DNA from: Argyresthia goedartella
Lineage: Eukaryota > Arthropoda > Insecta > Lepidoptera > Argyresthiidae
NCBI GenBank assembly: GCA_949825045.1
Contig: OX463827.1
Location: forward strand, 1,324,501 to 1,388,500
Length of the DNA stretch: 64,000 nucleotides
Direction of reading: 5' to 3'
Below are positions 33,501-44,114 of this stretch, piece by piece (positions within the stretch are counted from its first letter, which is position 1; every line of letters starts with the position of its first letter). The translations under genes and the position numbers were made by a program. The notes below the pieces were generated by a model. The model was not told the DNA's origin and did no database searches. It saw nothing but the letters and a program-made list of their open reading frames with translations.

Positions 33501-33959
33501 GGGGGGCAAATTCTTTAAAAGTGCGAATCGCGAAAATAACACGCCTCGAACGTCCGAGACTACGAAAACAATTTGTTCCGATTCAAATACCTGCTATTCA
33601 CAGATAACTATTACTCCTAGCTGCTATTATTACAAAACGTCCGACTATTCACTTTTTCCACACGTTTTGTATGTGTGCGTAATATCGAAGAGCTACGAGC
33701 GACAGGGACGACGCTATACGTAAGCGATGCAAATGCTTCTATTTCCTTTCTTACCTGGCGCGGCGCTCGTTCCCCGCAACACACGCACACACTGTCTCCG
33801 CCCGCCCGCCTCGGCCTTCCTCATTATTTTCATGAAGTTGTGTGCGATAGATAGACAGTGAGCTTACAACGCTTACCTGGTGTCCACGCAGTTTTGTTTG
33901 GCTCCGTGACGTGCAGTTTTCGTAATTCGGTGGATCAGTTCATCAAAAATGCAAGCATT

Positions 33960-36900
33960 ATGACTGACAAATGTGCGATATGTTATAAGGACGTGACTAG
34001 TGATAGTATAAAAGTATCACAAAAAGGAATTCAAGGACTGATAAAGGCCAGTAAAAGTAGGAATGATGGAAAGCATATTGTTCTTAGTGGAGTCGAAAGT
34101 GTTGTCGTCCATGGCAGTTGCAGAAAGAGATACACACGGAGTTCTACGATCCTCGCAGATCTTAGAGAAGCAACATCATCTACTTCTTCCGCTTCAACAT
34201 CCCAATTACGCTCATCACGGCCAAAATTCGATTTCGAAACAAAATGTTTGTTTTGCACTGAAGTAATCGATGATGAATTCTATGTTCAAGAGAAAAAAAA
34301 ACCTAAAGAAAGACGTCGTGAAGTATATCCTGTCCGCAGCATAAATTTTTCTGAGACAATATTGGACGCTGTTAAAAAACGGAATGATGAATGGGGCGAC
34401 GAAGTTTCTAGAAGGATAATAAATGCCCGTGATATTGTGGCAGCTGGAGGTATATATCACGTCGACTGTTATAAACGCTTTTTACTAACGCATACTCCCA
34501 CGAGAACGGAGAGTGGTCGTCCAAAAGAAGATTATGTCTCAATAGCAATGGAACAAATCCAGTGTTATTTAGAAGAGAACAAGGATTGTCAGATGTCTCT
34601 AGACGAATTAATGGACCAAGTATCGGGTATAAAACCATCAATTAAGACAGTAAAGTCTAAACTGAAGGAAACATATGGTGACAAAATATTGATTAGTAAA
34701 GTGAAATCACATAAATCTGTCATATGTTTCCTTGATATTGGACACAAGATCCTAAACGAGTCATGGTACAACTCGAAATGTGACGATGAAAATGAAGAAC
34801 GTTTGCGAGTCATTAAAGCTGCCGCCATGATTATCAAGCAAGACATACAATCTCGTGTCTATGACACGAGTCATTATCCTCCCAGTGGCACATTTCTTAA
34901 TAATGCAGAGCAAGTGATTCCTGAATCGCTTAAGGTATTTCTTGATTCGCTACTCACTAAGAAGAAAGGTGATGATAAAAAAATAACAAAAAAAATTATA
35001 TCACTGGCGCATGCTATTATCAGCATAGTTAGACCAAGAAGCTTTATTTCTTCAGTGCTGCAAGGCATTGCTTTCTTCATCCACCGAAAATTTGGGTCAA
35101 GAAGCTTGTTGGATCTTCTAGCTAATTTGGGTTTCAGTGGTACGTACTACGACGCTACAATGCTCGAATTATCAGCAATATCTCACCCACAGGACTCTAT
35201 ACCACCAGATACTTTTACGCAGTTTGTATTCGACAATGCGGATTTTAATGTGGCAACTCTAGACGGTCTGAACACGTTCCATAGCATGGGTGGCATTACA
35301 TGCATTACTCCTGCAAGTTCGGTACCTATTGGAAAGGAAATACAAAAATTGGCAACAGCTCCTACCTGTAAAGAAACTGGATTGCTAGGAGTCCTGCAAC
35401 TACAAACGTTTAACAAACTCGCTAAGAGAGGACTGAAGCAAATTATGATACAAGATGTGAATCAACAAAATTTTCTGCACCAAGACAAGCCAATACCAAG
35501 TCTGCCTGATGTATTATGGATGTGTGGCAAGTGGCTGAACATCCCAAGACTCCCTGAGTGGAAAGGGTTCATGCATTGTATTGAATCAAGTCAAAATTTT
35601 AATAAAAGTGCCATTGTCCCTGTGCCATTTATTAATTCACCTCCATCTGACTACGATACAATATACACTGCTTTGAAACATGCTGCGGACCAATGTCTCG
35701 TCGAAACTTGTTTCGTTACTTTTGATCAACCTCTGTATATCAAAGCCCGAGATATTATAGCATCAAGTCAGGATGATCCTAAACTCAAAAGAGTTGCTGT
35801 GAGACTTGGTGGGTTTCACATGTTAATGTCTTTTCTTGGATGCATTGGACAGTTAATGGTGGGAAGTGGCCTACGGGATTTGCTGTGCAATATTTTTGCT
35901 CCCCTTTCAGTCGATAAAATTATGACTGGCCATGCTTACGCCAGAGCAGTTCGCGCACATATATTGGTCCAAACCACGTTATCCACTATAATTTTGAATA
36001 ATATGGATATCAGTAACGAAGAGAAGGAAGCTGTAAACATGCTTCTGAAAGACATTGTGACGGAACCATTGACTACACATAAAATAATCGAAAACGAGCA
36101 ACTGATATCACTACAATCACACTTAATACAAGAACTATATACTTTAAAGGAAAACGGGCCAACTGCTGCATTGTGGATTCAGTACTTTAATATGGTTACA
36201 ATTATGAAACAATTCATCGAAGCAGAACGTTCCGGTGACTGGAAGAAGCACCTAAGCTCTGTACAACGTATGCTACCGTTTTTCCACGCCAGTGGACACT
36301 TTCAGTATGCCAGATGTGCTCATCTGTATCTGCAAGATATGCTTCAGCTTGAATCACAAATGAACCCTAGAGAATTCGAGCTGTTTGCCCAACAAGGATA
36401 CTTTACCATAAGAAGAAGTGACGCCTTTTGGACTGGAGTTTGGTCTGATATGACCATAGAACAGACGTTAATGCGCAGCATGAAGAGTTCTGGAGGGATG
36501 ACCCGAGGAAGAGGAATCACGGATTCTACTCTGGCAAAATGGTTAAAAGGGACGCCAACGAGCCATGCTATCTGCTCTTCACTCGAAGAATTCAGTGGGG
36601 TTTATTTTTCTTCGGGAGATCAACATGTAGATCTGCTACCATCTCGTCAAAACAGGGATCAAGAGGACAGAAAAAAGTTATATGATTGGTTCATAAATCA
36701 CCATGCCTTTCCAAAGTCAGAAAAGCTTTTGTCCTTATCAACAGGAATTGTTGGAAGCTCTGAAGTAAATTGCTATCAAGCACAAGAGGTCGGTAGACAG
36801 CTAATGGCCAAAACGTTCGGAAATAATTTTGCAGATATGAAATTTCAACGTAAGGACAAAGTTTTATCATTGGGGGCCATGAAAAGTGCCATCAAGATCA

Positions 36901-38303
36901 ATGACGAGAATGTAGTCGTTGATCCATTACTTATATTCCAAAGGATTGCGATTGCTAAGAAGGACGATGAACATTTGGCATCGTTATTAGAGTATGAATT
37001 AGCTCCTTATCCCTTATCTCTTTTTAAAGATGGCTGCATGAGAAAAACCAAAAAAGCTGCTTTGTATGATCTTCTTCCCAAAACCGACGTTACTGTAGAT
37101 CTGAAAACGAGTGTCACAATAGTCGATGGTGGGTCTCTTCTGCACCGGACTAAGTGGCAATTGGGCTTCACTTTTTCCGATATTTGTGATCAGTACATTC
37201 AATATGTAAATAATCACTATGGACCAAATTGTACTGTCGTATTTGATGGCTACGACGAGACAGAAAACAGTACAAAGACATCCGAACAGAAAAGAAGAGG
37301 AGCAATGAAAACGTCTGTTGACATAAATTTCAATCTTGATATGAAAGTTACAGTTCAACAAGAGCATTTCCTAGCTAATGCGAAAAACAAGTCCCGACTT
37401 ATACAACTCCTCACAGATAAAATGCAGGTTGAGCAAATTGAAACACGAGTGGCACCTAGTGATGCTGATTGTACAATTATAAAAAGTGCAATCGAAAAAG
37501 TCGCAAACCATCCTGTGGTTGCTGTTGTTGGGGAAGATGTAGATTTAATAGTCCTTCTTATGGCTCTGTCACCACCAGAGAAGCAAATATTCTTTGTGAA
37601 GCCAGGGAGAGGTAAAGTGGAAATGCAAATATTTTCCTCACAAGAACTCCAAAAACTCTCATTCTGCTCTTCCATCCTTTTCCTACATAGCTTCAGCGGC
37701 TGCGACACAACCTCAGCAATTCACAGGAAAGGCAAAGTGTCAGTTGTTAAACTATTTGAACAAAAACCAAAAATCAAGGATATAGCAGCCGTCTTCTACA
37801 ATCCAACATCAACATCTGAAGAAATAGCAGAGTCAGGAGAAAGGATATTTTTGACGATGTATCGTGCAGCCACTGATCAGCTAGATCTTAACAGACATCG
37901 ATACTCAGTTTTTATCAAATCCAGCACCAAATCCAAATCAGATCTTTCCTCTCTCCCGCCTACAAAAGGATCAGCAAAATTTCACTCATTCCGAGTGTTC
38001 CACCAAGTACAAGAGTGGCTAGGTAACGCACTGCCTCCTGAAATTTGGGGTTGGAAGCGAGGAGCTGATGGAAACCTCGAGCCTGTTACCACTCATGATC
38101 CTCCAGCTCCTGACACCGTGCTGAAGTCAATATTTTGTCGCTGCAAAAGTGGTTGCACTGGTAATTGTGGATGCCGAAAAGCTGGTATCACGTGCAGTCG
38201 AGTATGCAGCGGCTGTTTGGGTTCATGCACAAATGGCATACCTATAGATTTAGTAGACGTAGAAGGTGAAGATGATGATGATGTAGTAGAAGACAATGAT
38301 TGA
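33960..38303 (+). CDS. 1447-aa transposase-like protein: Zn modules, DDE-like core, XPG/FEN1-like nuclease, CXC cluster
   Basis: Uninterrupted, no intron needed. The first in-frame ATG is 33960 (MTDKCAIC); the frame opens 34 codons earlier but only via GTG. Two zinc-binding modules: C5-x2-C8..H51-x2-C54 and C96-x2-C99..H167-x2-C170. The centre has VTFDQPLY (D589), RLGGFHMLMSFLG and DMTIEQTLMRSMKSSGG (E834), which I read as a possible RNase H-like DDE transposase core. From ~1050 it resembles XPG/FEN1 nucleases in order: IVDGG (D1056), VVFDGYDE (D1096) with following KRR, APSDADC (D1168, D1170), VVGEDVDLIVLL (E1192, D1193, D1195) and SGCDTTSAI (D1249) in a helix-hairpin-helix-like stretch. All expected acidic positions are filled. 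Residues ~1393-1425 form a CXC-type cysteine cluster (CRCKSGCTGNCGCRKAG), and the tail is Asp/Glu-rich. Domain calls are by eye. Confidence 0.8.
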   Translation: MTDKCAICYKDVTSDSIKVSQKGIQGLIKASKSRNDGKHIVLSGVESVVVHGSCRKRYTRSSTILADLREATSSTSSASTSQLRSSRPKFDFETKCLFCTEVIDDEFYVQEKKKPKERRREVYPVRSINFSETILDAVKKRNDEWGDEVSRRIINARDIVAAGGIYHVDCYKRFLLTHTPTRTESGRPKEDYVSIAMEQIQCYLEENKDCQMSLDELMDQVSGIKPSIKTVKSKLKETYGDKILISKVKSHKSVICFLDIGHKILNESWYNSKCDDENEERLRVIKAAAMIIKQDIQSRVYDTSHYPPSGTFLNNAEQVIPESLKVFLDSLLTKKKGDDKKITKKIISLAHAIISIVRPRSFISSVLQGIAFFIHRKFGSRSLLDLLANLGFSGTYYDATMLELSAISHPQDSIPPDTFTQFVFDNADFNVATLDGLNTFHSMGGITCITPASSVPIGKEIQKLATAPTCKETGLLGVLQLQTFNKLAKRGLKQIMIQDVNQQNFLHQDKPIPSLPDVLWMCGKWLNIPRLPEWKGFMHCIESSQNFNKSAIVPVPFINSPPSDYDTIYTALKHAADQCLVETCFVTFDQPLYIKARDIIASSQDDPKLKRVAVRLGGFHMLMSFLGCIGQLMVGSGLRDLLCNIFAPLSVDKIMTGHAYARAVRAHILVQTTLSTIILNNMDISNEEKEAVNMLLKDIVTEPLTTHKIIENEQLISLQSHLIQELYTLKENGPTAALWIQYFNMVTIMKQFIEAERSGDWKKHLSSVQRMLPFFHASGHFQYARCAHLYLQDMLQLESQMNPREFELFAQQGYFTIRRSDAFWTGVWSDMTIEQTLMRSMKSSGGMTRGRGITDSTLAKWLKGTPTSHAICSSLEEFSGVYFSSGDQHVDLLPSRQNRDQEDRKKLYDWFINHHAFPKSEKLLSLSTGIVGSSEVNCYQAQEVGRQLMAKTFGNNFADMKFQRKDKVLSLGAMKSAIKINDENVVVDPLLIFQRIAIAKKDDEHLASLLEYELAPYPLSLFKDGCMRKTKKAALYDLLPKTDVTVDLKTSVTIVDGGSLLHRTKWQLGFTFSDICDQYIQYVNNHYGPNCTVVFDGYDETENSTKTSEQKRRGAMKTSVDINFNLDMKVTVQQEHFLANAKNKSRLIQLLTDKMQVEQIETRVAPSDADCTIIKSAIEKVANHPVVAVVGEDVDLIVLLMALSPPEKQIFFVKPGRGKVEMQIFSSQELQKLSFCSSILFLHSFSGCDTTSAIHRKGKVSVVKLFEQKPKIKDIAAVFYNPTSTSEEIAESGERIFLTMYRAATDQLDLNRHRYSVFIKSSTKSKSDLSSLPPTKGSAKFHSFRVFHQVQEWLGNALPPEIWGWKRGADGNLEPVTTHDPPAPDTVLKSIFCRCKSGCTGNCGCRKAGITCSRVCSGCLGSCTNGIPIDLVDVEGEDDDDVVEDND

Positions 38304-38410
38304 TTTAAATTACGTCTGTCTAATTTAGTTTTGAATACATTTTTAAAACATACCATTTTTTTTTTTTAAAACCGTCTCATTTTTTATACCTATATAAAGT
38401 TGAACACTCT

Positions 38411-38675
38411 GTTACTTCTAAAGTATCGACCGTACAAAAAAAATAATACTACGTAATTTAAAGGAAATTTTATGTAGATTTTTTTTCTAGAAGTAACCGT
38501 AATGCTATGTGTGCAGGTTTTAGACTTACGAGCAAAAATCTAAAAAAAGGGTCCTTTGACCCCCCCCTACACCCTTAGCTCACCCCCCACCCTTGAGGAT
38601 TTTCGATATGATCATCTGGACATGTCAAGGAATAACTGTAGCGATTTTCAAAACTACACGAAATATTTCCGCTGA
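38411..38675 (-). repeat. Right long TIR
   Basis: Inverted partner of 33235-33500, starting 108 bp after the stop codon. Its outer edge is followed by AT-rich flank and, about 150 bp on, by the 3' end of the minus-strand LINE. Confidence 0.85.
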
Positions 38676-39019
38676 TTGTCCATTTTCGGCTTAATTTTCT
38701 CAGATTATAAGTCGATTTCACAGGCAGGGAACAAAGGGTACAAATTCGTAGAAAATACTACATATCAAATCACATTAAACATTAAATTTAGGTCAAATTC
38801 AAATAGTATTAAACATTATTAGGTATGTCAAGGGTACTGAAATAAAATGTCAATGCAAAAAATAATAATAATATTTCTAAGACAACACTTTCACTCCTTC
38901 ATCTCGCAGAACCTGCCACATTCTCGCACAATATGCCTCCATTCATCACCAAACAGATCAGTCAGTGGTGCTGCAGCCAGCAGAGCATTGAGGCTATCCC
39001 GTGCCCTCACCAGTGGAGA

Positions 39020-40681
39020 CTACTGGCGCGCCACCGTGCGGTACGTGCCGCCCGCTAACAGCTGGTGCCTACGCGCGCGGAGATATCTGTCGGGCACGTA
39101 TAGCGCGCATACCGTACCGACAAGCGCGACACAGTCACTGTCGCCTCGCAACAATCGACACACAGTCAGAAGCTGCTCGGTGTTACGTCTGACCTCTAGT
39201 GAGTTGTATCCGAGCATACCCAATATAAAAGCGGATGGAAAAAGATAAGGGTAGTATCCAAATTTCCGCTTATATAGGTATCGTAGGAAAGCTTTGTGTA
39301 CCTTCTCGAGCAAAAGTATGTAGGAGCTTTCCAAACCACCGAGCTAGATTCAAGTTTGGTTCTCACTAGGGCCATGTAGAGAAGCTGGACCACACCCAGG
39401 TTATGGAATCCCTTACTATTCCGTATTACAAACCCCAATCTTTTGAAGCATTCCTTGGCCAATGTGCTCATGTGCTCATGGAATGTAAGTTTAGGGTCGA
39501 ACGTAACACCGAGGTCCCTAATCGAATACACCGAGTCAAAGACTCCGTACCGAGTGTAGATATCGCGCTTATAGGATGAGAGGAGCGCGTAAAGGACATT
39601 ACAAAGCACTTGGCATTATTGAAGAGGAGTTTATTGTTCACACTCCACCTATGAACCGCGTCTAGATCTTCCTGCAGCAAAGTACAATCATCCTCTGAAC
39701 TCACGGGAAGTATCAGTTTCAGATCGTCCGCATACAGAAGGCAATTGGCGTGTTTAAGCTCTAATTCCAGGTCATTTATCATAATGATAAATAACAACGG
39801 ACCGAGAATAGACCCTTGGCTAACGCCCGACCGTGTATGGTACGGCTGGGACTCAAAACAGCCGTGTCGCACATATTGCTGGCGGTTCTTGAGGTAGTCA
39901 GCGAAGAAAACCAACAGCCGTGGGGCAAATCCAATGGCACATAACTTCTTCATTAGGACGTCATTATCGACTCTGTCGAACGCCTTACGAAAGTCCATAT
40001 AGGCGACGTCCACCTGACATCCCTTGTCCATGCACTTCGACACAATCTCGACTAAAGTCAGCAAGTTGGTGTTAACTGAGCGGCGACTCCTGAATCCGTG
40101 TTGCGAGTCGCTCAGATAAGGCGCAATCTGCGAACCGATTTTGTCTTTTATGATCGACTCGAACAGTTTTGCCAATGAACTCAGGATCGCAATAGGTCGA
40201 TATTGATCAACGGAGGCAGTGTCACTTGTCTTGGGGAAAGGACTGACTCGAGAAAGCTTCCAGCTGGTGGGGTACTTACCTTGTTCAAGAACAAGATTGA
40301 ATATCCGACCCAAAGGTAAAACCAGCTAATCGCTGTAGGCCTTCAAAAAGTAGGGAGGGACGTTGTCCGGTCCAATTGCGCTCCTTGGCCTTACCTGCTT
40401 CAGCCCTTCCTTTATGTCCCTACTGGAAATATGTGAAACTTGTATGTGATTAGCAGTGCACGAGTCATCAGAAATGTTTACCAGATCTGGATCGAGCGCT
40501 GGCTCATCAGGGAGGAAAACGTCTGAGAAGTAGTTTGCAAATGCGGCTGCTCTTCCTCACCAACGTGTTCCCGGCCCCGATGCGTGACCCGAGGTTCGAA
40601 ACCACCCTTCGATCGTAGGCCACTTACATATTTCCAAAATGCGCGCGGGTTATGTCGAATATTGCTTTCTATACTACTCAT
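39020..40681 (-). pseudogene. LINE reverse transcriptase, frameshifted
   Basis: Pieces in successive frames: SSIESNIRHNPRAFWKYVSG (40681), then 40313-39468 with ASVDQYRPIAILSSLAKLFE, DSQHGFRSRRSVNTNLL, VAYMDFRKAFDRVDNDVL (motif A), TRSGVSQGSILGPLLFIIMI (motif B) and LLYADDLKLI (motif C, intact). The thumb/C-terminus follows in other frames at 39609-39196 and 39334-39020. At least three frameshifts. Confidence 0.8.
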
Positions 40682-40771
40682 GTGGTTGGCGTAGGCTGTA
40701 TCTACGCGACACTTGAGGTTGGCTCATAGCTCGCTGAATGAGACGTAATCAGCCAGCCTCCTCCCCGTTTT

Positions 40772-41770
40772 CTATTTACGGTGGAGTATGGCCTTCGTGG
40801 CCAAGTCCCTTATTATATCACCAGTGAACCACACCGGGTATCTCCTTGTAGGCTGGGTTGGTCTTGTCTTCTTCGGGATACAGTTGTTGAAGACTCCGTA
40901 AATGGAATCGTAGAAGCGACCGACTGCCGTCTCTACATCAGTAGCTTCGAGAACACTGTCCCAAGATATGCTACACATGAGTTCGTACAGGACTGCGTGA
41001 TTGCCCTTGGCAAAGTTCCAGTCATTGCGACCTCCAATGTTGCTGGGATCCAAGCGGCCAGATCGCTGGCCAGCTCTCTGCGCAAACAACACGGGCACAA
41101 TGACGTCGAGAGGCGGGCGGTAGGCGTCAGTACATGGCACCAGGCTTCCTGACACGGCAGCGCGCACAGTTACGTCACGCACACTCTCCGGCAGTAACAC
41201 CACATCAAGCACGCCACCATGATCATTCTTCATTTCATTCGTTTCATACATACCACATACACTTAGAAAATAACAATAATAGTTAAGTGTTGCAACTGAA
41301 GCAATGTTCAAATTGAGGTCTCCTAGAATAATTAATGTACCGTTCACTTGGGCTACGTTTTCCTCAGTCTTCGAAAACCAGTTCATATACTCGGCGTCCT
41401 TATCCGCCTGGGTGATTTTCTTCTTGTTTTTCTTCCTGCTGGGATCTATGTAAACTACACAGACGGTAACCGTCACTACCCCAACATTCACAGTCGCCCA
41501 GAGATCTTCACCGTTCGGCGTTTCAAGGTCGCGGCGCCGTCTCAGTGTGATGCCAGGGCGGGCGGCTAGCAGCACGCCTCCGCACGCGGTAGCGCGGTCG
41601 CGGCGCAGCACGCTCCAGCCTCCCGCTGTGACCTCGGCATCTCCAACCGACGAGTCTAGGAACGTCTCCGTAGCGGCGACGAGGTGGTGATCCAGCACCA
41701 GCAGGTTTTGCCGCCAAAACTCCAACCGCGTTTTGATACCGCGGACATTTTGATAAAGGATATCAAGATA
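40772..41770 (-). pseudogene. LINE EEP endonuclease and linker
   Basis: It reads DILYQNVRGIKTRLEFWRQN, then VAATETFLDSSVGD, LIILGDLNLNI and later PLDVIVPV, the usual EEP order (QN.RG; TETWL; GDFN; PL). It continues into the inter-domain linker (RRYPVWFTGDIIRDL), open to 40772. The frame is lost downstream of 40772. The final SDH-type catalytic block is replaced by DAYRPPLDV, so endonuclease activity is doubtful. The fragment lacks whatever preceded QN.RG. Confidence 0.7.
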
Positions 41771-42024
41771 TTCATTGGGGTGGGGGGGGGCGGTGATTTA
41801 TTTTTACTGTAATATCATCAATGTAGTCTTGGATACTTCGGAATAAAGCCTATTCTCTATTTGTTTCACCTACCTACTTTGCCTTTTCATTTTGAGCCTA
41901 TCCACCCCGCGCGAATTTGGACGGCTGTTTCAATTTCCTAACAAGGTTAAGCTGAGGGAGATTAAATGAAACTTCCCATGTACATAATTTGTTGTTTTTT
42001 TTTATTTTTTATATATGCTTTGTG

Positions 42025-42880
42025 TTAATCCTTGCCTTTTAATATGTTATTAATAACATTGCACCAATTCATTAATTGAAACCGAAAAGTCAACTCCACA
42101 AAATGGTTTACCATCAACTTGATTATTCTAGTAATCAACAATGATTTGAAAGTGCAGTTGACGCTGTGGCATGTCGGGTCGTTATTTCTATAATTGTAAG
42201 CCCAGACTTGACCGAAGAAGTTCTCAATAGGGTCTGAATTGAAATATATTGGCCTCATTATTTGGATGGCATCGTTCTTGAAAATCTGCCACAGCCTCAT
42301 ATAACGTTTCAAAGTTACAATCAAGTTTTCGATAGAAGGCACAGACTTGGGCTTTCCTGTAAAATCCAAGAACTTCATTCTTCTTAATTTTTCTATCGCC
42401 TCCATCCAAAATTCATGATGAAGCGACTTTTTGGTGACAGCGGCTCGCAGGAGCTTCCCTTTGGTTTACTTGAAAAAGTCGCCGCTCCATTAACAGAGTC
42501 GAATAATTGGTCGAATTTGTAAATATTGCATTCCCGCAATACTATGACGTGAAAAAATTTGGCTAGGTTCCAAAAATAACCCTGTACATTCAACTAACCG
42601 GTTCTTGGTTCGACAGTATTTGAGTTCGCTTCGTCTCCTCCCTGAGCTCCGTCCTTAAGAGCCGATCGAAAGGCTGATCCTTGACCACACATTACTGCGA
42701 TGGGTTTCAAACTGCATTCTACCACAGCAGTTGTGACTTGCCTCATAATATTTTTCAATTCCAATCCGGACGTAGCCCCTTCACAATAGTAGAAAGCCGC
42801 TGGTCGTTGCCACTTATAAACAGCTCCTTGAAAACAAGCGCATGGTCAGCAAGCTGGTTTTTTCTTTCACTCAACTCGAC
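42025..42880 (-). pseudogene. P-element transposase C-terminal relic
   Basis: P-element transposases use a C-terminal RNase H-like region with an inserted GTP-binding domain. Minus strand: 42860-42610 reads VVECSLKPIAVMCGQGSAFR in decayed form (cf. 'alvCDqgs'). 42593-42393 has NIYKFDQLFDSVNGAATFSS. 42405-42025 reads LDFTGKPKSVPSIENLIVTL and IYFNSDPIENFFGQVWAYNY, then NNDPTCHS, matching the 'QDpLEnfFs.iR..g..nnPt' block of P/THAP9-type proteins. Stops and internal gaps are present and the THAP end is missing. It sits 1.3 kb left of THAP-element block B but in opposite orientation, so a shared origin is possible, not shown. Confidence 0.6.
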
Positions 42881-43296
42881 ATAGCCTCTAATGTTATAAT
42901 TTTTCACAAAGCAAATTATTTAAATTTAAAGAAATTTAAATGAACAAATTTGTACAAACTTGGACATCCAATTTTAGTCTGTGCGGCTAACCACCACAGA
43001 CTACAAAAGAATCGAAAAACTGACTCGCATTCCATTCCCAGTACATCTTACGGTTACGCATTCTCCCAAGAAGTGCTGGATACTTTCCTCCAAGCCACAG
43101 TGAGGGCATGATAGGACTTGTAGGAGCCTTAATAATGATAGGTGTCTATTTGGTTGCAGTGTCCTGTCATCACATCTCAGAGTGTTGCTAAGTTTTACTT
43201 GTACTCCTAAAATGAATTAGGCATCATCTCGCACCAAAGAAGCGGTGCAAGTTGCCCCTGTTGGATAAAAACTATTTTTGTTGTGGTCAACTCACA
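42881..43296. other. Unassigned relic sequence
   Basis: No domain read with confidence. Confidence 0.3.
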
Positions 43297-43700
43297 TAGT
43301 GGATGAACTGAAGACTGAAGTGGATGCCTTGAGAAACAGCCAACCAGCAATCAATACTGAAGCCATCATCAATGAGATAGAGGCGTGAAACCGGAAGACA
43401 TCAAATGTATTATTTTTCTGGGTGCTGGAGTTGCATACCGATGGGGATGTATCAAACTCAGCAGAGGCTTGGAAGCTTTTCGACCAGGAGCAGGTGGAGA
43501 AGGAATTGGCCTCACTACCCACAAGGAAAAAGCTTAGCGTGGGTAAGTCGGCCAAAAATGACCTCACCCCTTGTCAGCGAGACCAACTTAAAAACCTGCA
43601 CTGAGAACTCTCAGTACAAATCGAAAACAGTGAGGATAACCTCACTATCAGATATGTTAACAACAAACCGATCATAATGTCACAAATCAATGAAACCAAA
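43297..43700 (+). pseudogene. Possible LINE ORF1 relic
   Basis: The plus strand reads VDELKTEVDALRNSQPAINT, then EAIINEIEA, a stop, and NRKTSNVLFF.. then EQVEKELASLPTRKKLSVGK. This resembles the coiled-coil and following segment of LINE ORF1 proteins (nucleic-acid chaperones). Stops and frame changes occur. Weak evidence; it could be another degraded gene. Confidence 0.3.
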
Positions 43701-44114
43701 AGTGTCAACGGAAGCACTTTAGAAAACGGGCGGTTTCAGATGCTTTTGCCGATTTTTCCTATGCATTATAGGTGCATTTAGAGACGATATCAAAAAACGC
43801 GAAGTTTCGAAAATCATTATTTTTTGAGTTTTTTTTTTTTTCAAAACGCCACTTGCTTACATTCTGGACGGTGGGGATGAGGGAGTATTAGGGTGGGGAA
43901 CGACAGATTTTACCAATTTTCATCTACAATAACACACTCTAGCCAAATTTGGCTTTTACTTGCATAGGCTCCGCCCCGCTACGCTCCGGGGTTGCTTCTT
44001 CTAAGTTCCAACCTAACCTATAACGCAATTGAAAGGCTAGGTTTTAGAATCGTTGCCCCTTAATTTGATTATAATGAGGTGTGCAATTGATAGCTGGTAG
44101 TCACTTTTCGCTGA

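Larger units (their letters stand above)
33218..38702 (+). mobile_element. DNA transposon with long TIRs and one large ORF (Academ-like)
   Basis: A 4.3-kb ORF is bracketed by long inverted repeats: left 33235-33500, right 38411-38675. They are about 260 bp and roughly 85-90% similar by eye, with weaker similarity out to TGAGAAAAT at 33218 and 38702. Shared blocks include 'tcagcggaaat', 'atatcgaaaatcctcaaggg', a G-run, 'taaaatttcctttaaatta' and 'gatacttta'. I could not fix a target duplication. The encoded protein combines a putative DDE core with an XPG/FEN1-like nuclease. That is the combination I recall for part of the Academ superfamily; this assignment is from memory. It is the most complete autonomous element in the window. 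Confidence 0.75.
38850..41770 (-). mobile_element. 5'-truncated LINE, minus strand
   Basis: On the minus strand it runs from an endonuclease start (41770) through RT to an (aat)n-like 3' tail at 38855-38875 on the plus strand. It is the same family as 8758-9900 and related to the LINE inside the gypsy element (47819-51347). Broken by several frameshifts. The 3' end lies ~150 bp from the Academ-like element. Confidence 0.8.

Noticed and set aside
33858..33959. 34-codon N-terminal extension of the large ORF
   Set aside because: It starts at GTG; the first in-frame ATG is 33960, directly followed by the conserved-looking CAIC zinc module.
38093..38356. Antisense open stretches under the 1447-aa ORF
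   Set aside because: All are shadows of the single long coding frame.
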